Assembly: GCA_013115145.1 (NCBI GenBank)
Contig: JAAPAO010000151.1
Span: 1-61,667 of the forward strand
Length of the DNA: 61,667 nucleotides
Direction of reading: 5' to 3'
Source of the DNA: Perkinsus chesapeaki
Lineage: Eukaryota; Perkinsozoa; Perkinsida; Perkinsidae
The translations under genes were made by a program, and so were the position numbers. The first letter of the stretch is position 1; each line of letters starts with the position of its first letter. The notes under the pieces are model-generated. The model ran no database searches. It was given only the letters and a program-made list of their open reading frames with translations, and was not told the origin of the DNA. Below, piece after piece: positions 25,101 through 35,969 of this stretch.

Positions 25101-25349
25101 TCGCCAAAGAATTGAAAATCGATATCAGATGTTTCATCGTCGCGCGATTGAAACCAGTACCTGACATGTTTTGTATCTTGCACGCTCAGCCTAAAGATAC
25201 TCACGCTGTCTTAAACCAACCACAAACTTCTCGTCATTCCACCAGTCTGGCATCGGGCCTGCCGGCGCTTCATCTGCCCTTGTCGAGATGCACCTCGCTT
25301 GAATTGGCAGCAATGCAGACGTTTGGGGAAGCAACGGTGGAGGCGCGAA
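19083..25349 (-). CDS. EF-hand/NAD kinase fusion protein, copy B, N-terminus unresolved
   Basis: Paralog of copy A, same strand, immediately upstream. Exons read: 25349-25205, 25160-25017, 24202-24109, 23843-23688, 23311-23175, 22728-22531, 22229-22076, 20761-20671, 20611-20502, 20306-20171, 19648-19553, 19503-19404, 19180-19083. They total 1,659 nt (552 residues plus stop) with all phases in agreement. EF-hand loop [12 protein letters not shown]; kinase motifs [67 protein letters not shown]. Seven of its exons have exactly the same length as in copy A (144, 137, 136, 96, 100, 98 and the like), while introns differ completely. The first exons, somewhere in 25.4-26.2 kb, could not be joined; an open frame from an ATG at 26191 is a candidate. 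Confidence 0.85.
19504..19552 (-). other. 49-bp intron made of half a tRNA in antisense
   Basis: Intron of NAD-kinase B. Read on the plus strand it is AAAGGTCCCTGGTTCGAATC, then CCCCGGGAGGCATTTTTTAC, i.e. variable loop, T-arm and trailer of a tRNA-like unit. Reversed, it supplies GTAAAA at the 5' site and TTGCAG at the 3' site. Joining ATTGAA to GTTGGAATTCC restores the NAD-kinase frame. The same slot in copy A is a 592-bp intron with a sense tRNA-like element. Confidence 0.9.
20327..20346. repeat. P20 palindrome, perfect copy
   Basis: AATCGATCACGTGATCGATT near the 3' end of the 195-bp NAD-kinase B intron 20307-20501. Confidence 0.95.
20475..20494. repeat. P20 palindrome, perfect copy
   Basis: Second perfect copy in the same intron, starting seven bases after the GTAAGAT 5' splice site, so that intron has a P20 at each end. 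Confidence 0.95.
20612..20670 (-). other. 59-bp intron containing a GTATCTT element (E28)
   Basis: Intron of NAD-kinase B; E28 at 20623-20650 (GTATCTT...AAGATTC on the minus strand). Phases of the flanking exons agree. The equivalent intron in copy A is 459 bp and carries P20 instead. Confidence 0.85.
22505..22555 (-). repeat. tRNA 3'-half-like sequence at a 5' splice site of NAD-kinase B
   Basis: The intron from 22530 starts GTAAGACGACGCGGGTTCGA, then ATCCTGGTGGGGGCATTTTT. It follows the exon with the LGGDGTVLR motif. Confidence 0.7.
22749..22768. repeat. P20 palindrome variant
   Basis: AATCGATCACGCGATCGATT, 21 bases before the CAG acceptor of the NAD-kinase B exon at 22728. Confidence 0.95.
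25161..25204 (-). other. 44-bp intron consisting almost only of the 28-bp E28 element
   Basis: Intron of NAD-kinase B: GTGA, then the element (plus-strand 25173-25200, GTATCTT at one end and AAGATAC at the other), then AAAACATGTCAG. Phase 1 on both sides. The same-position intron in copy A (18082-18129, 48 bp) has unrelated sequence. Confidence 0.9.
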
Positions 25350-25703
25350 CTAAGGAGATAAAATGGTTCAATGGAATCTATCCTTAATTCTATTATTTTA
25401 GGATCTATTTACTAAATACGATTTATTTACTAAATAATTACTATACTAAATATGGTATTATAATATAAATATGACGCAATTGATAATTGTCAATGTAACT
25501 TTATTACCGTCGATGATGAAGAGAAGGCATGAGTGACCGGCATGAACCCCCCATTTGTATTGGTTCGTCGAGGCGGATTTGATGCCATTAGATTATAGAG
25601 GGGAAGGAGGAGGCAGCGGTGATGAGTGGTGAGACGAAGGGGAGAAGAAGACAAAATGGTGGGAAAAGGAGATAATTAAAAACCCAGCTGAAGTGACCTC
25701 AAG

Positions 25704-25988
25704 CATATCTTGCACGCTTGACCTCAAGATATCTCACTGCTTTCATCGAAAGTAGATTACATGAGGTAAAGCTGAAGCAATCTTCGGATAATATTGAATA
25801 ATTATGATCATTATTCTTACCAATTTTGTATCTTCCGCGCTTGACCTCAAGATAATTTGTTGTACCTGCTAATTTTCATCGATTTCTCGAGATGCCCAGC
25901 AAAATTTGAGATTATCGGTTCTGAAGTGTATCGGATGGGGTTCCTACTCCGACCCAATTTGTATCTTGCACGGTCAATTTCAAGATAC
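25704..25988. repeat. Three further E28 elements
   Basis: Copies at about 25704-25733, 25828-25855 and 25961-25988, each with GTATCTT- or ATATCTT-like and AAGATA-like ends and a CACGCTTGACCT-type core. They lie in the unresolved 5' region of NAD-kinase B. The first is flanked by GTGAG and CACTTCAG as if it were a whole ~50-bp intron. Confidence 0.85.
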
Positions 25989-26387
25989 CGCCTTCCAACA
26001 AACTGATTTCGAGGCGCGCGCCAAACAAACAGCACAGTATAAAAGTCGTTCGCCCAAAAACCTATTCCATATCTTTTCTGCCAAGTCTTGACCTTCTTTG
26101 ATGCTGAATACTTCTGGAAGTCCTCCACAACAGTTAAGAAATCAACCCATCTCTGGTGAGTCTTTCGATACAATGCAATGGTAAACGGCATAGAGTTCGA
26201 TAATTATCTTCAAGACTTCTTCATTTACTATCAACTTAAACTTCAGTAACTATTCAATATTACTATTAATTATATTGACTAGATTACTACACTTGTGCAA
26301 CATGCTCGTATCCTTCACTCTATAGCTGTCAAACTAGTTTGGCAGAGGTGTAGATAATTATCGAGGTACAAGTAACTTTTAGTGAAT

Positions 26388-26420
26388 TATACCAATCGTG
26401 AAAGCTTCACGATTGGTATA
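26388..26420. repeat. Perfect hairpin, 15-bp arms, 3-base loop
   Basis: TATACCAATCGTGAA then AGC then the exact reverse complement. It is one of many unrelated hairpins between 26 and 48 kb. Confidence 0.95.
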
Positions 26421-26528
26421 GTTTCACGGTGAAACTAATTCGGATCGTTGTTTTTATTTGCCCGAAAGCCACCACTACTTGGAGAAGTGGCTCGCTTCCC
26501 CATATAGTATTTTGTTAGCTTCATTGGC

Positions 26529-29500
26529 TTGACTCCTGAAGGGTTCTTCAGTCCCAGAATATGTTCCTTGAATCAATCGGGACCATTACTGGTGGTTGAT
26601 CAAAAGATTTCAGGTCTTCTCGAAAGATACCGCATGGAGCTCTCCAAGCTGATTGAGAAAACTATGACGGGGTCAAATAAGGACAGCAAAGAGATTCTGT
26701 TAAGAAAGCTAGAACTGTCGGATGACAGGTTCATGGAAATGATCTTCGCGGAAGAGTTTGGTGAAGAGACTGATCCCATAGCAGCTTTCCGCGACAAGTA
26801 AGCTTCAAAAATTGGGGAAATTTTGAGAAAATCGGGGATTTTTCGCGGAAAATTTCGAGTAAAAGTATCTCGGGAAAAGTGCGTGACATTTTACAACGCT
26901 GATTGGAATGAGAATCATCAGATTCACTGAATGCCAACGATCGGGAAAACTGATATTTTTGTGGGAGGTTTTGATGATCCCCTATGACTTCTGGAATTTA
27001 TACCACTGTTGATCATTGCTGAAAACTGAGTACAGATTTTCAGATACGTTGCCTCGAAGGAACCGTTACGAGTGGAAAATGCCGGGCGAGGTGGTGACGG
27101 GTCGCCGGACAGGAAGGTGAGCATTCCAGAAGGGCATTGTTACTAGGGAGGCAGTGATCAGACTATGTGCACCATCTCATTAGGGGAATCGTAGTCGTAA
27201 CATAACTGTCATAGATTGGGCTCATAGTTAGTCACGAGATAGGTCAGGGAAGAGAGTGAGCAATGGGTAGAATATCACGAGTAAAGAAAGCTAGTAATAC
27301 CGCGGTACAACACCTGTGCGGTAGACAGGGATTGTGTCGGGAGTTATATAGTGTAGTTGTTAGGCCAGACAGAGGAGGTTGGTCATTTGAAATTCGTTTC
27401 GGTTTGGGGGGCATATTTGTAGCAATGATTCCATGACACATCATTCAGATTGTGAACCTGTGAGGCTAGGTAGCTCCCGGAGGAGGGGCATGTATTCGTG
27501 CGGAGTTTTAATCGATTATCGGAAGAATGATAGAAGCTTGGTGATAAATCTCGGATAAGCCTCTGAAGTCCTACACATATTATTGATGTTTTATGGACAA
27601 CGCGGGGCGGATAAAGCGTTCTGATTTCCAGTTTTATAATATCCTGACTCATCAAAAAAGATATCTGAGGAAGTTGAATTCCCGAGTCCTGAACGCTGAG
27701 AATCCCTGAGTTATACACTGCGCGTCAAATTCTTATCTTAAAATTTCGATATCGTATCACTCACCGTGCGCTCAGAATTTTGTTAGTATAACTGATGTTA
27801 TTGATGTACACACATGCTTCCAGTGAGATACTCACATGCGTACCGGATATATCGGAAAAGTAGCTTCTCAGCGCGCGACAAATTCTTATGTGTATACCAT
27901 GTGCAAAAAGTTTGTTCACAAATGGAAAGCTTGCAAAAGCAAGTAAAATATATAGTGATAGGACGTATAAGTTGTTGATATATGAGATGCGCTGGACGAG
28001 CTTCAAGCTTAGCTAAGGCGAGGGGGACAGTTATTGTGTCACAAGCTATCAGCTAAGTGTGTGCGGGCAATCAAAGCCTTCGCCCACGAAGGCCTATCCT
28101 CAGGCGCTTTCATGTCGCCGTCGATCGGAGCCCAGAATCATAGATTCCCAAGTTAAAAGCGAAAGACTGCGATCGCTGCATGACAGACATGCCAAATTCA
28201 TCGCTTCCACGAGTAGGTCGATGACAGGCATATAACGGGTATCTTTTTGGGTACTTCTGTTGAGTTAAGACAACTAGTTCGGCTTGGGGAAATGGAAATT
28301 AGGGAAATTTCAATGATGGCGTATTACTTTGTAATTTGATCCCAAACACTCGTTGGCAGGGATAGTAATTGTGTCTTGAATCATTTCAAATGACCAATTG
28401 CGTATTGGAAAAAGTATACCTTTACAAATGACTCATTTGTATAGGTACACTTTTTCCCTTTTTATTAGTTACATAAAGAAGTTATGCGGAGTGTTATTCG
28501 CATGGCGTCAAAAAGGGTTGGTTTAATGTATTCTATCCGCATTTATATCATTACGAGGATCTCCAGACACTTTGAAGTGGATTTGGTGTGATTCTTGAAG
28601 AGCTTGTCTAACTCAAAGCGTTATGAAATTAGAACGAATTCGCAGATTGCCTTTGCGAATTCGAATGAGTGCAAGGTGGAAAAATGATTACAACGAAACT
28701 CGAGTTTCGGTTGTCCACCAAGATCACTCGTTACATACATAAAGTTGGTGCACAATTTGCGCTGTAGTGCTTCAAGGTTTGTGCTGCACAAACCTTGGAG
28801 CAGTTGAAACGGTCCGAGGCTCCAAGGGATGAAGGCCCAGAGGTCCCAAGCCTCTAAGGAGCGACGTGAAAGGCCGAGGTCTTCGATCAGAGGGACGTGT
28901 CTGTAGCAATCATGACAAAACTATAGGCAATGAGATTGTTGTATTGTGCTCTGATCGTCACTAAAGGCCATTTCAATTGGCCCACAAACCATCTTCCGAG
29001 GTCGATTGAGAAAGTTGCCTCTATATTAGCTTTTTTCATCATGCCGGGTGTAAGCGTTGCGGCCATAGCACGGCTTCAGCTCTCTACAGAGCATTATTCT
29101 GATCCGGTAAGTGTTCAACCTTCAAATGTGCTGTGTTGGAAGAAGTTCTGTTGGTTTTTGAGTTGTGGAATTTTCTAAAAACAGAAATCTTCATAGCGAA
29201 GGTTCTGCAATCTACATAGACGAAAATGTTGTTGAGGTTGAAAGTGCAGGGAGAAATCAGGCAACTTTACAAAAGCTTCGCGATGAGTATCGAAAGACGA
29301 AGGGTGCCGCACGAGCCGCTCCTGGGCTTATTGCTCAACGGACTAGTCCAAATTTGAACTCGTCAAGATCGATTAAGGTGAATGCTTGCTTGCGGTTGAA
29401 AGGGCCAGAGTGTTGGTCTCAGAGGATGTCGACTGGTGTGTCGAGCAGGTCGGCGCCTGAGAGGTAAGAGAGGGTTTGTAGTTCACTGTTTAGTGTTGGA

Positions 29501-30468
29501 TCGATGCTGCTAGTAGCTGAATCATTCACAATACTAATAATATGATCAGTGCAGTAGTTGTTATACTGGTATAAGTATATTATATCAAATATAGTGTATT
29601 AAGTATTAGCGGTTTTCGTAGTTCCCAATATAACCCTTAGCTATCGCTGTTTTCTTGACTCTGTCAGCATTCCATTTATGAACTCCATTATCGGATGCTT
29701 CAGTCAGGCCAGACGGAAGGAATGCAGTTTCGTGTTTCCGTCTGGTCTACGAGCATATTTTCTAGCACAGTGTTCTTCCGCATTGGAAGCACTTTCCAAT
29801 GGGATTGTGTGAGGACCCGCATGAATGAAACTTTCGGTGAGAGTTCGGGGAACTTTCAAAATAGTAAGAACTAATTCTCTGATCGTTTAAAGTTTCGAAA
29901 CATTCCTCTATAAGACATTTTCCTACCGAAGACAGAAGCGTAGTTTTTCACACAACCCGAGTACTTCTTTAATGCCCCTCTAGAACTTCTCTTGACATGC
30001 CGCTTAGGTCCCGGTCAAACGAAGCGACGCAACATTCCAAAACGAGTCGGCGTCGTCATCGGAACGCGATAGCAGAGTCACCGAGGACTGTGAGAGCGCT
30101 TGTCGTGAGCGCCTCGGCCTCAGACTGGCGGGAACAGTTTATGGAGGTGGTCTCATACGGACATCCACGTCTGGCTTTGCAACTGATCATGGAGTCATCT
30201 TTCCCCTTCATCCGGAAGAATTCTTTGGTTTTACGCATGCTGAATGTCGGAATTGGAAAGCATCTATCTGCGGCTTAATCTCACCGGGGGAAAAATCATT
30301 AAGGGCAAATTCTCCGCAAATTCCTGGCGCTCGTGTATGGGGTCCCGGCAGGTGAAAAGAGCTCAGTGGCTTGAAAACTTCAGTGCTTACAGGTCTCAAG
30401 CTAGAGAGAAAATTATAGAGAAACACCAAGTAGCTGCGTTGGAAAACCACTTGATCATCAATCATTGA
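26529..30468 (+). CDS. Unrecognised protein, 333 aa, six exons
   Basis: Exons 26529-26797, 27044-27116, 29069-29106, 29185-29377, 30008-30351, 30384-30468 total 1,002 nt = 334 codons with all phases in agreement. The start at 26529 is the first ATG of the open frame and is uncertain. N-terminal part: charged, helical (ELSKLIEKTM, LLRKLELSDDRFMEM). Middle: basic and Ser-rich. A region around residues 200-300 has an aromatic/Cys content (HPEEFFGFTHAECRNW). The end is charged (REKIIEKHQVAALENH). Intron 2 is ~1.95 kb, so an exon may have been missed or the 38-nt third exon may be wrong. The last intron (30352-30383) is only 32 bp. No family recognised. The gene ends 100 bp before the next gene on the same strand. 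Confidence 0.55.
28407..28457. repeat. Imperfect hairpin in intron-like DNA
   Basis: GGAAAAAGTATACC...ACAAATGA is followed by TCATTTGTATAGGTACAC and TTTTTCC, giving a long stem with two small bulges. Confidence 0.8.
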
Positions 30469-30568
30469 TGCGTCTTTGTTCACTAGAATTATATTTCCTA
30501 TCAAACTTCTTTCTATAACATCTCCATACTGCTAAGAGCACTTCTGGGCTTTCAAGAAACATGTGTTT

Positions 30569-32021
30569 ATGAGGTTGCTTGGATACCTGACTACGGGCAA
30601 TTTTCGTATCGACTCATCTCAGGAAATCAGAGAACATCCGCGAACGCCAGAGCTTGACGATGCGATTTATAAACTGTTCAGAGCCCTCGCGAGCACCCTC
30701 CACAATGCGATTACCAAGAAAACATTTTCAAGGTGAAGGTCGTGGGAACGCTTTGGACGCGTGGTGATTAAGTTAGTATTGGATATTCTGGCACCTGGAA
30801 TCCGGGGACGCGTTTCCCCAAATGTTCGGGGAATCTTTGAGTCGATGATTCGGAGGATCAACGACTTTAACCATCGAGAAACACGTTCGTATGGAGCAGA
30901 TGCTAATAGCACTCAACGCTATGATTGCGCGAGCTGGCGTGCTGGTCAGATTCCTGCGACCGTTGTTGAAGTCGCATGACGGGACGAACATCGACGCCGC
31001 CGGCTCATCGGAGCGTCGTAGCACATCCCTAGTTAAAAGACGCGTGCAGGAGGGTGGACCGAGACCTATGGGGGTAAAGGGCCGTCGGCGGCGCCACTTC
31101 GGTAGCAGCAGCGTTCATCTAAGGTTCTTGACCGCCTCTTCACACTTTTCGACGCCAGCGAATATGGCAGCATCTGTCAGTATGATTTTGTCTCGACCAT
31201 AGAATTGTTTTGGAAGGTAAAGTCATTGGGAAGTCCGACTCGGAATCTTTGGGGCTGTCGCGATGAAGAAGAGTAACGAAAGATTGATTACGATTTTCTC
31301 ACCGGTCGGTGGTGGTGGTTCAATATAACTGTAGAATCGGTAATTTGAGCTCAAGACTTGAACTTCAAGTGGCTTGCTAGAATCTATAAGCCTGCGAAGT
31401 ACAAAAGAAACCAGTTTTCTATTTGTCCAATATTCTCTCTGATTTTCTATTGGCCCGTTCAATAGGGTCCTGTTGATGCCCAGCTGCGCTGTGCCTTCCA
31501 CGTTTATCGGCTGTCGAACAGTCACCGGTACGTCCGAGGCAGGTCGGTTGAAGTGGTTACACGAGAAGATCTTGTAAGCATATCTTAGCTTCATGCGAGG
31601 TTTGAACACGCCTCAGTTTCGCTTGATTAAGCTGGATGCACCTGACTGTGTGTGGATGACCGGCGACATCCGCGGACTCTTGAAGATCTTCTGTTCAAGA
31701 GCAGACGAGTGTCTAGAACGTAAAAATCCAAATCGATTACGCGATCGATTCTGTGTCTCTCAGGCGGCTTGCGATATGGTTCGTCAGTTCAAGGTCTTTG
31801 GGAGGCACAAACGCTACATCCTAGATTCAATCAAAACAACGTAACCATACGACGACTGAACCGCACGGAGCTGACCTCTTTAGATTTTCCTGTATGATGA
31901 CGAGGAAGTCGAGAAGGATGACACTCGAAAGTTCATAGACGACTTAATCCAGCGAATCTCTGAGGAGGACGGATACAACTTAACAAGTGGCGCAAGTACG
32001 AGAAGTCACCATTTCTCTTGA
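30569..32021 (+). CDS. EF-hand-like protein, 311 aa, eight exons
   Basis: Exons 30569-30732, 30777-30811, 30856-31073, 31124-31216, 31466-31573, 31617-31719, 31764-31840, 31884-32021 total 936 nt = 312 codons with every phase matching. LDRLFTLFDASEYGSICQYD fits an EF-hand helix-loop, followed by FVSTIELFW. The next segment (QLRCAFHVYRLSNSHRYV) has the form of a second, degenerate EF-hand of calcineurin-B/NCS type. It ends in an acidic helix (DDEEVEKDDTRKFIDDL). Calcium-binding positions are only partly conserved, so it may be structural rather than a sensor. The second intron uses an unusual GTTTCC donor. The two introns around exon 6 are 43 and 44 bp and carry an E28-like fragment and P20. 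Confidence 0.7.
31720..31763 (+). other. 44-bp intron built around a P20 variant
   Basis: GTAAAAATCCA, then AATCGATTACGCGATCGATT (31731-31750), then CTGTGTCTCTCAG. Splicing it is required to keep the EF-hand-like gene open (phase 1 on both sides). Confidence 0.85.
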
Positions 32022-32814
32022 ATGCCGGATGATACCGTCGATGACAAGTTGTGAAACGGTCGATCGATGGCGGCCGTAAACGGTTCACGACGAAGAAAGG
32101 GGAGTCCGCTTGGGGGGACGCCTGCCTTTATGCGTTAATGCGTTAAACTATAACATTCTAGCATGCATCTTAAAAGCGATTCATCCACCTCTCCTCTATT
32201 TGAGTATCTACTCTGGCTCATATTTGGCACTAGCCAAATCTCCGGTTATAAATGTCACTCTGGGAAAATTCGTCGGAAGTTCACTCGGCAGCACACGTCG
32301 ACTTCACGCGCGTACTTATATCATACAATGCATACGAATACGAATATCTCAACAATGTCGAGCTACCACCATGATTGCTTCTTCTCTGTACAGCCTGCTT
32401 TTGATTGGTATTATACAGTAACATTCAGTGATACATCTAAAATAAATCTTTTTTGGTATATATGGTATGCTGGGCGAGTCTGACCCAATCGGATAATTAT
32501 ACAGTAAAGATCGGACCCGGTCAGGTCTCTATTGTACAATTAGCATTTTCTGAGCGAACCGAGTTCAGGTCCTATTCGCGACTATATAACGTTCGACGAG
32601 TTCAGATCGACGGCGCGAGCGTGCTCGTTATCAAAATTCTTTGATCACTTGGTAAGTTCCGTGAGGCGATGTAAACGCATAATTATCGGCATCAGATTTC
32701 TTGCTCCAACCTACCAAAGCGGAGATCCGCATGCAAGTGATGATTGCCTTCATCCAGGCTACTATGCTGCCTTGTGTTCTCCAGTAGGTTACTCCTGACC
32801 TGGCCATCAGGGAA
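32022..32814. other. No gene seen
   Basis: Two overlapping plus-strand open frames (32110-32483) lack any domain, and I see no acceptor or donor sites that join them. AT-rich DNA. Confidence 0.4.
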
Positions 32815-32991
32815 TTACTCGCTCTTTGAAGGAATAAGTATAAAGGAACTTCCACACGCCTTCTGTTTGTCCTCACAACCGCGAACGAAGGGGACGAACT
32901 TGCACGCCTCGCAAGCGGCGCGGGCGCCAGCAGCTTCTGATGGCCCAACGAGGATGGAGCACAGTAAAGTGTAGCACAGATAACGAATCAT
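32815..32991 (-). pseudogene. Truncated paralog of the Cys-rich secreted protein
   Basis: A 58-residue frame starts MIRYLCYTLLC and resembles the protein at 35592-35903 in its signal peptide and first Cys module (CEACKFVPFVRGCEDKQKAC aligns with the CEVCKYAQFVPRC region). It stops where the paralog continues into CGG..CPCC and a second module. It is either a short one-module gene or a truncated copy; downstream sequence in other frames does not restore the rest. Confidence 0.55.
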
Positions 32992-34547
32992 TTACCGGGC
33001 AATACAAGAGCATGACTTAAAATTAGAGATACGAAACAACTCGACCATGGCGATAAAAGCAAATAAACTCCCTTAAGACGTTTTAAGAGTCTTAAAACAA
33101 GTGATGAGCGGCTGGAGGGTGAAGTACAACTTGCCAAGTTGACTATAGAACAGGAATAGCCGCGAGTAGCGCGACCCGGGACTGAGCCAGGCTGTACTTC
33201 ATATATCCTGAATTCCCGGGCAAGGACAACGTTTGTATATGCGTGCAAGTTGGGGGACAATTCGTTGTGTCACGTTGTTAAAGCTTGTATTACTTGACGG
33301 TTTGTGAGACAAAAAATGAACTTGTTGCGCGATATTGTACTGAATCCCCTGGTTCTTTATTGCATCCCGATCTATTTCGCATATACTGTAACACTGGAAG
33401 GACCATCTGCTGTAACATCACCGACATCAGATCATACAACCAAAGTGTGTTAACGGTGATGGTTAGTTAAGAATGTCGCAAAAGGAGGGCCCTACAAGGT
33501 AGGGTTACCAAGTTCCGGCTCGTTCCTTGCATGGGAATGTGCATCAATTCACTTAGTTGAAAAACGAGAACCTCATGAAAGGTTCGCGGTGAGTCCGTGT
33601 TGCGACTCGCAGTGTATAGCTCATCGTACGCATGTCCATGTACCGGCAAACATTGCCTGACAATGGAAATGCTCAAGCAGAGCTCCGTGGCGCAAAGCCG
33701 CTCCGTTTCCGTAACCTGCTGAATGCAAGCTCGCATTCTGCTCGATTTCCCATTTTTTCCCAAAAGAAATTGAATTTAGAGAAGAAATTCTCTTTGGAGA
33801 GATTGGTCACCGTGCAAAGCTTGCAGTTTAAGCCTTGCTAAACCGAATCCAGGTATGATTCGAGGCCATAATGTACGTCGTTTAATAAACGACACATGAT
33901 ACCACATTATAGTATCATGTGGTAGCGAATGATGGTCGCAAATTGTGCGATGAGTACCAAACTGTATGGTTTCACGCACTCCTGAAACGCGAATGTATAG
34001 ACCATACGTTCGCGTTTCACAAACGGCTTTACAGTAGTTACAGACTCTAACTTACAGTAAGGAACGCAGTTTCTTACTTTCACTCGATAAGACCATAATA
34101 GCAATATACATGCTGTTGTCAAAGAGCGAAGAGCGAGCCTATTGTCATGAAAGCGAAGGTCCGCATGTTGATTACCGGCTTATCCAAATCTTGTGCGGAC
34201 TGCGAGTTTCTCGAATTCGTAGGCTGTGGCCGAACCAATAGGCACATAACATCGCGCGAACAATTCGAGACTAGAGTCCAACTAAAAGCACGTAAGAGTA
34301 TCTGCATTCCGCCGAGGCCCTCTGGCAGAAACTACCTGAGCAGGTCGCCCCCAAGCGGGAACTTTATGGACAAATTGTGGTATTGTTTGGCGCGTGACTT
34401 GTCACGGTGAGAAGCTCCAAACTCGGATGTGTCGATGTCATCTGAATGATAACAAGTGATCGAGAAAGGGAAAGATTAGGAGAATCTCTGAAAAGTCCAA
34501 TCCTCCGTTTTTATATTCTGATTAGGGGACCTAATACTGATCACAAA

Positions 34548-34588
34548 CTCACTGTTCCAGGTCCTAATTTAGGGCCTGGAACAGTGAG
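34548..34588. repeat. Hairpin with ~20-bp arms, 1-base loop
   Basis: CTCACTGTTCCAGG...CCTAA against TTAGG...CCTGGAACAGTGAG, one mismatch. Confidence 0.95.
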
Positions 34589-34976
34589 CTTGTGGCGCCT
34601 TCAAGTCGTGCTTCGCTCGCGGATATTCGTTGCGTTACGTACTTTAAGTAGTCAGAAAACTCTGTGGGGCAGTTTTGGGATATGTACGTACGATATATAC
34701 TTAAACAGCTGACAACGCACCTTTACAATACAGCACACGAATACTAATACAATAATAATATCACACGCCGAACAGTCGCGACTTGCAAATTCTTCCTGGG
34801 TTTCGGTCGGGGAGGGGTCAGGTCACCTGACGGGATTTAGTCTTTGAAACTGGGCACAGAGAGTGTGCTGGGTACACTGTGCCTTGGTTTTGTAACTTAC
34901 AAATTGTAAGCCGTTTCGATTAAACGGTATCAGTCGTAACGCTCACCAGGCTATTAGGTATGATGAACAACTTGAC

Positions 34977-35045
34977 TAAATATTCGGTATTGCTAGCTCA
35001 AAGTTGTGCCTGACTACGATGCGGCCGTTTAGCGAGTCAAAGCAT
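34977..35045. repeat. Diverged repeat shared with 37693-37775
   Basis: Both begin with TATTCGGTATTGCT and contain a CGTTTAGCGA-type word; one has ~12 extra bases in the middle. Confidence 0.7.
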
Positions 35046-35061
35046 TTCCCCCAGATTACAG

Positions 35062-35107
35062 TCGCTCCCAGCTTGTGCACATCTTGCACTGCACAAGCTG
35101 GGAGCGA
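35062..35107. repeat. Perfect hairpin, 17-bp arms
   Basis: TCGCTCCCAGCTTGTGC is followed after 12 bases by its exact reverse complement. Confidence 0.95.
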
Positions 35108-35591
35108 TTGCCGATTACAATGCAATCGATTGCATATGATTAATGATTAATCATTACATAGAAAGCATTGGCAGTCAGAAAGATCAGATTTCCTGCGGAT
35201 CAGCTGTTTGTTGTGTGACGATGGCAATAAAACGATGCAACAGTGGCATCGTGCGTTCCATTGCTCGGCGCTCAGTCGAAAACAATTCATTCTCTTCGTA
35301 GTACGAAGTCCGTACAGTTTGCACGTATAAATTTGACAATGATATGCGAATATTATTCTTATTGCAACGCAAGGCAGGAACACTTCTCTGAGATTGAGTC
35401 AATAAGACGGAGATGAAAGAGGAGACAAGGGGATCTTCCAACAGACTATAACATTGTCCGATACCCGCAGTCTCTATCATAATGCTATCGAGGCACGCGC
35501 CATGTCAAGGTTCACCAACAAAAGGGCACGGCATAAAGTCTTAATAGTTACTATAAACTAAATATGACAATAACCTGAGTCATTATCGTAG

Positions 35592-35903
35592 CTACTCTTC
35601 GAGGGAGGATGGGCACTTAGTGGTCTTCGGACGACAGCATGGGCAGCCTAGACCGCCGCAAGCCTTTATGTCGCCCGGGCAGCTGGGCGTGATGAACGGC
35701 AGGTAGCAGCTCTTGCACTTATCGCATTTGACCTCTTCGCAGCACGGACAATTCTTGCCACCACACTGAGTTGTTTCATCACGGCAGCGTGGCACGAACT
35801 GAGCATATTTGCAGACTTCGCATATAAAGCAACTGTCCTTCTTATTAGCCTCGGCGAGCCCCATGAGCATGAAGCAGAAGACGGCATAGATATAACGCAT
35901 CAT
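35592..35903 (-). CDS. Small secreted Cys-rich protein with two tandem modules, 103 aa
   Basis: The N-terminus (MMRYIYAVFCFMLMGLAEA) is a clear signal peptide ending near residue 19. The mature part has ~18 Cys arranged as two modules of the same design: CxxC, a short aromatic/Pro stretch, C, then CGG..CPCC (first near residues 27-56, second near 60-92). The internal duplication suggests a disulfide-rich extracellular protein. Intronless. A one-module relative lies at 32815-32991. The family is not recognised; it could be an effector-like secreted protein or a metal-binding protein. Confidence 0.8.
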   Translation of the reverse strand: MMRYIYAVFCFMLMGLAEANKKDSCFICEVCKYAQFVPRCRDETTQCGGKNCPCCEEVKCDKCKSCYLPFITPSCPGDIKACGGLGCPCCRPKTTKCPSSLEE

Positions 35904-35969
35904 TTATTGACCTTATAAAGAAGATCTGAAAGACGAGCCGAAGTTTATGCGATATATTCAACGAAGGCT

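Larger units (their letters stand above)
32992..35591. other. Hairpin-rich stretch without a supported gene
   Basis: Contains several strong unrelated hairpins: 33877-33893, about 33893-33922, about 33975-34020, 34548-34588 (20-bp arms with one mismatch) and 35062-35107 (17-bp perfect arms, 12-base loop). Open frames here have no recognisable features. Confidence 0.5.

Noticed and set aside
25847-26191. First exon of NAD-kinase B from the ATG at 26191
   Set aside because: The frame is open and plausible, but I found no donor/acceptor pair that joins it in phase to the exon at 25349.
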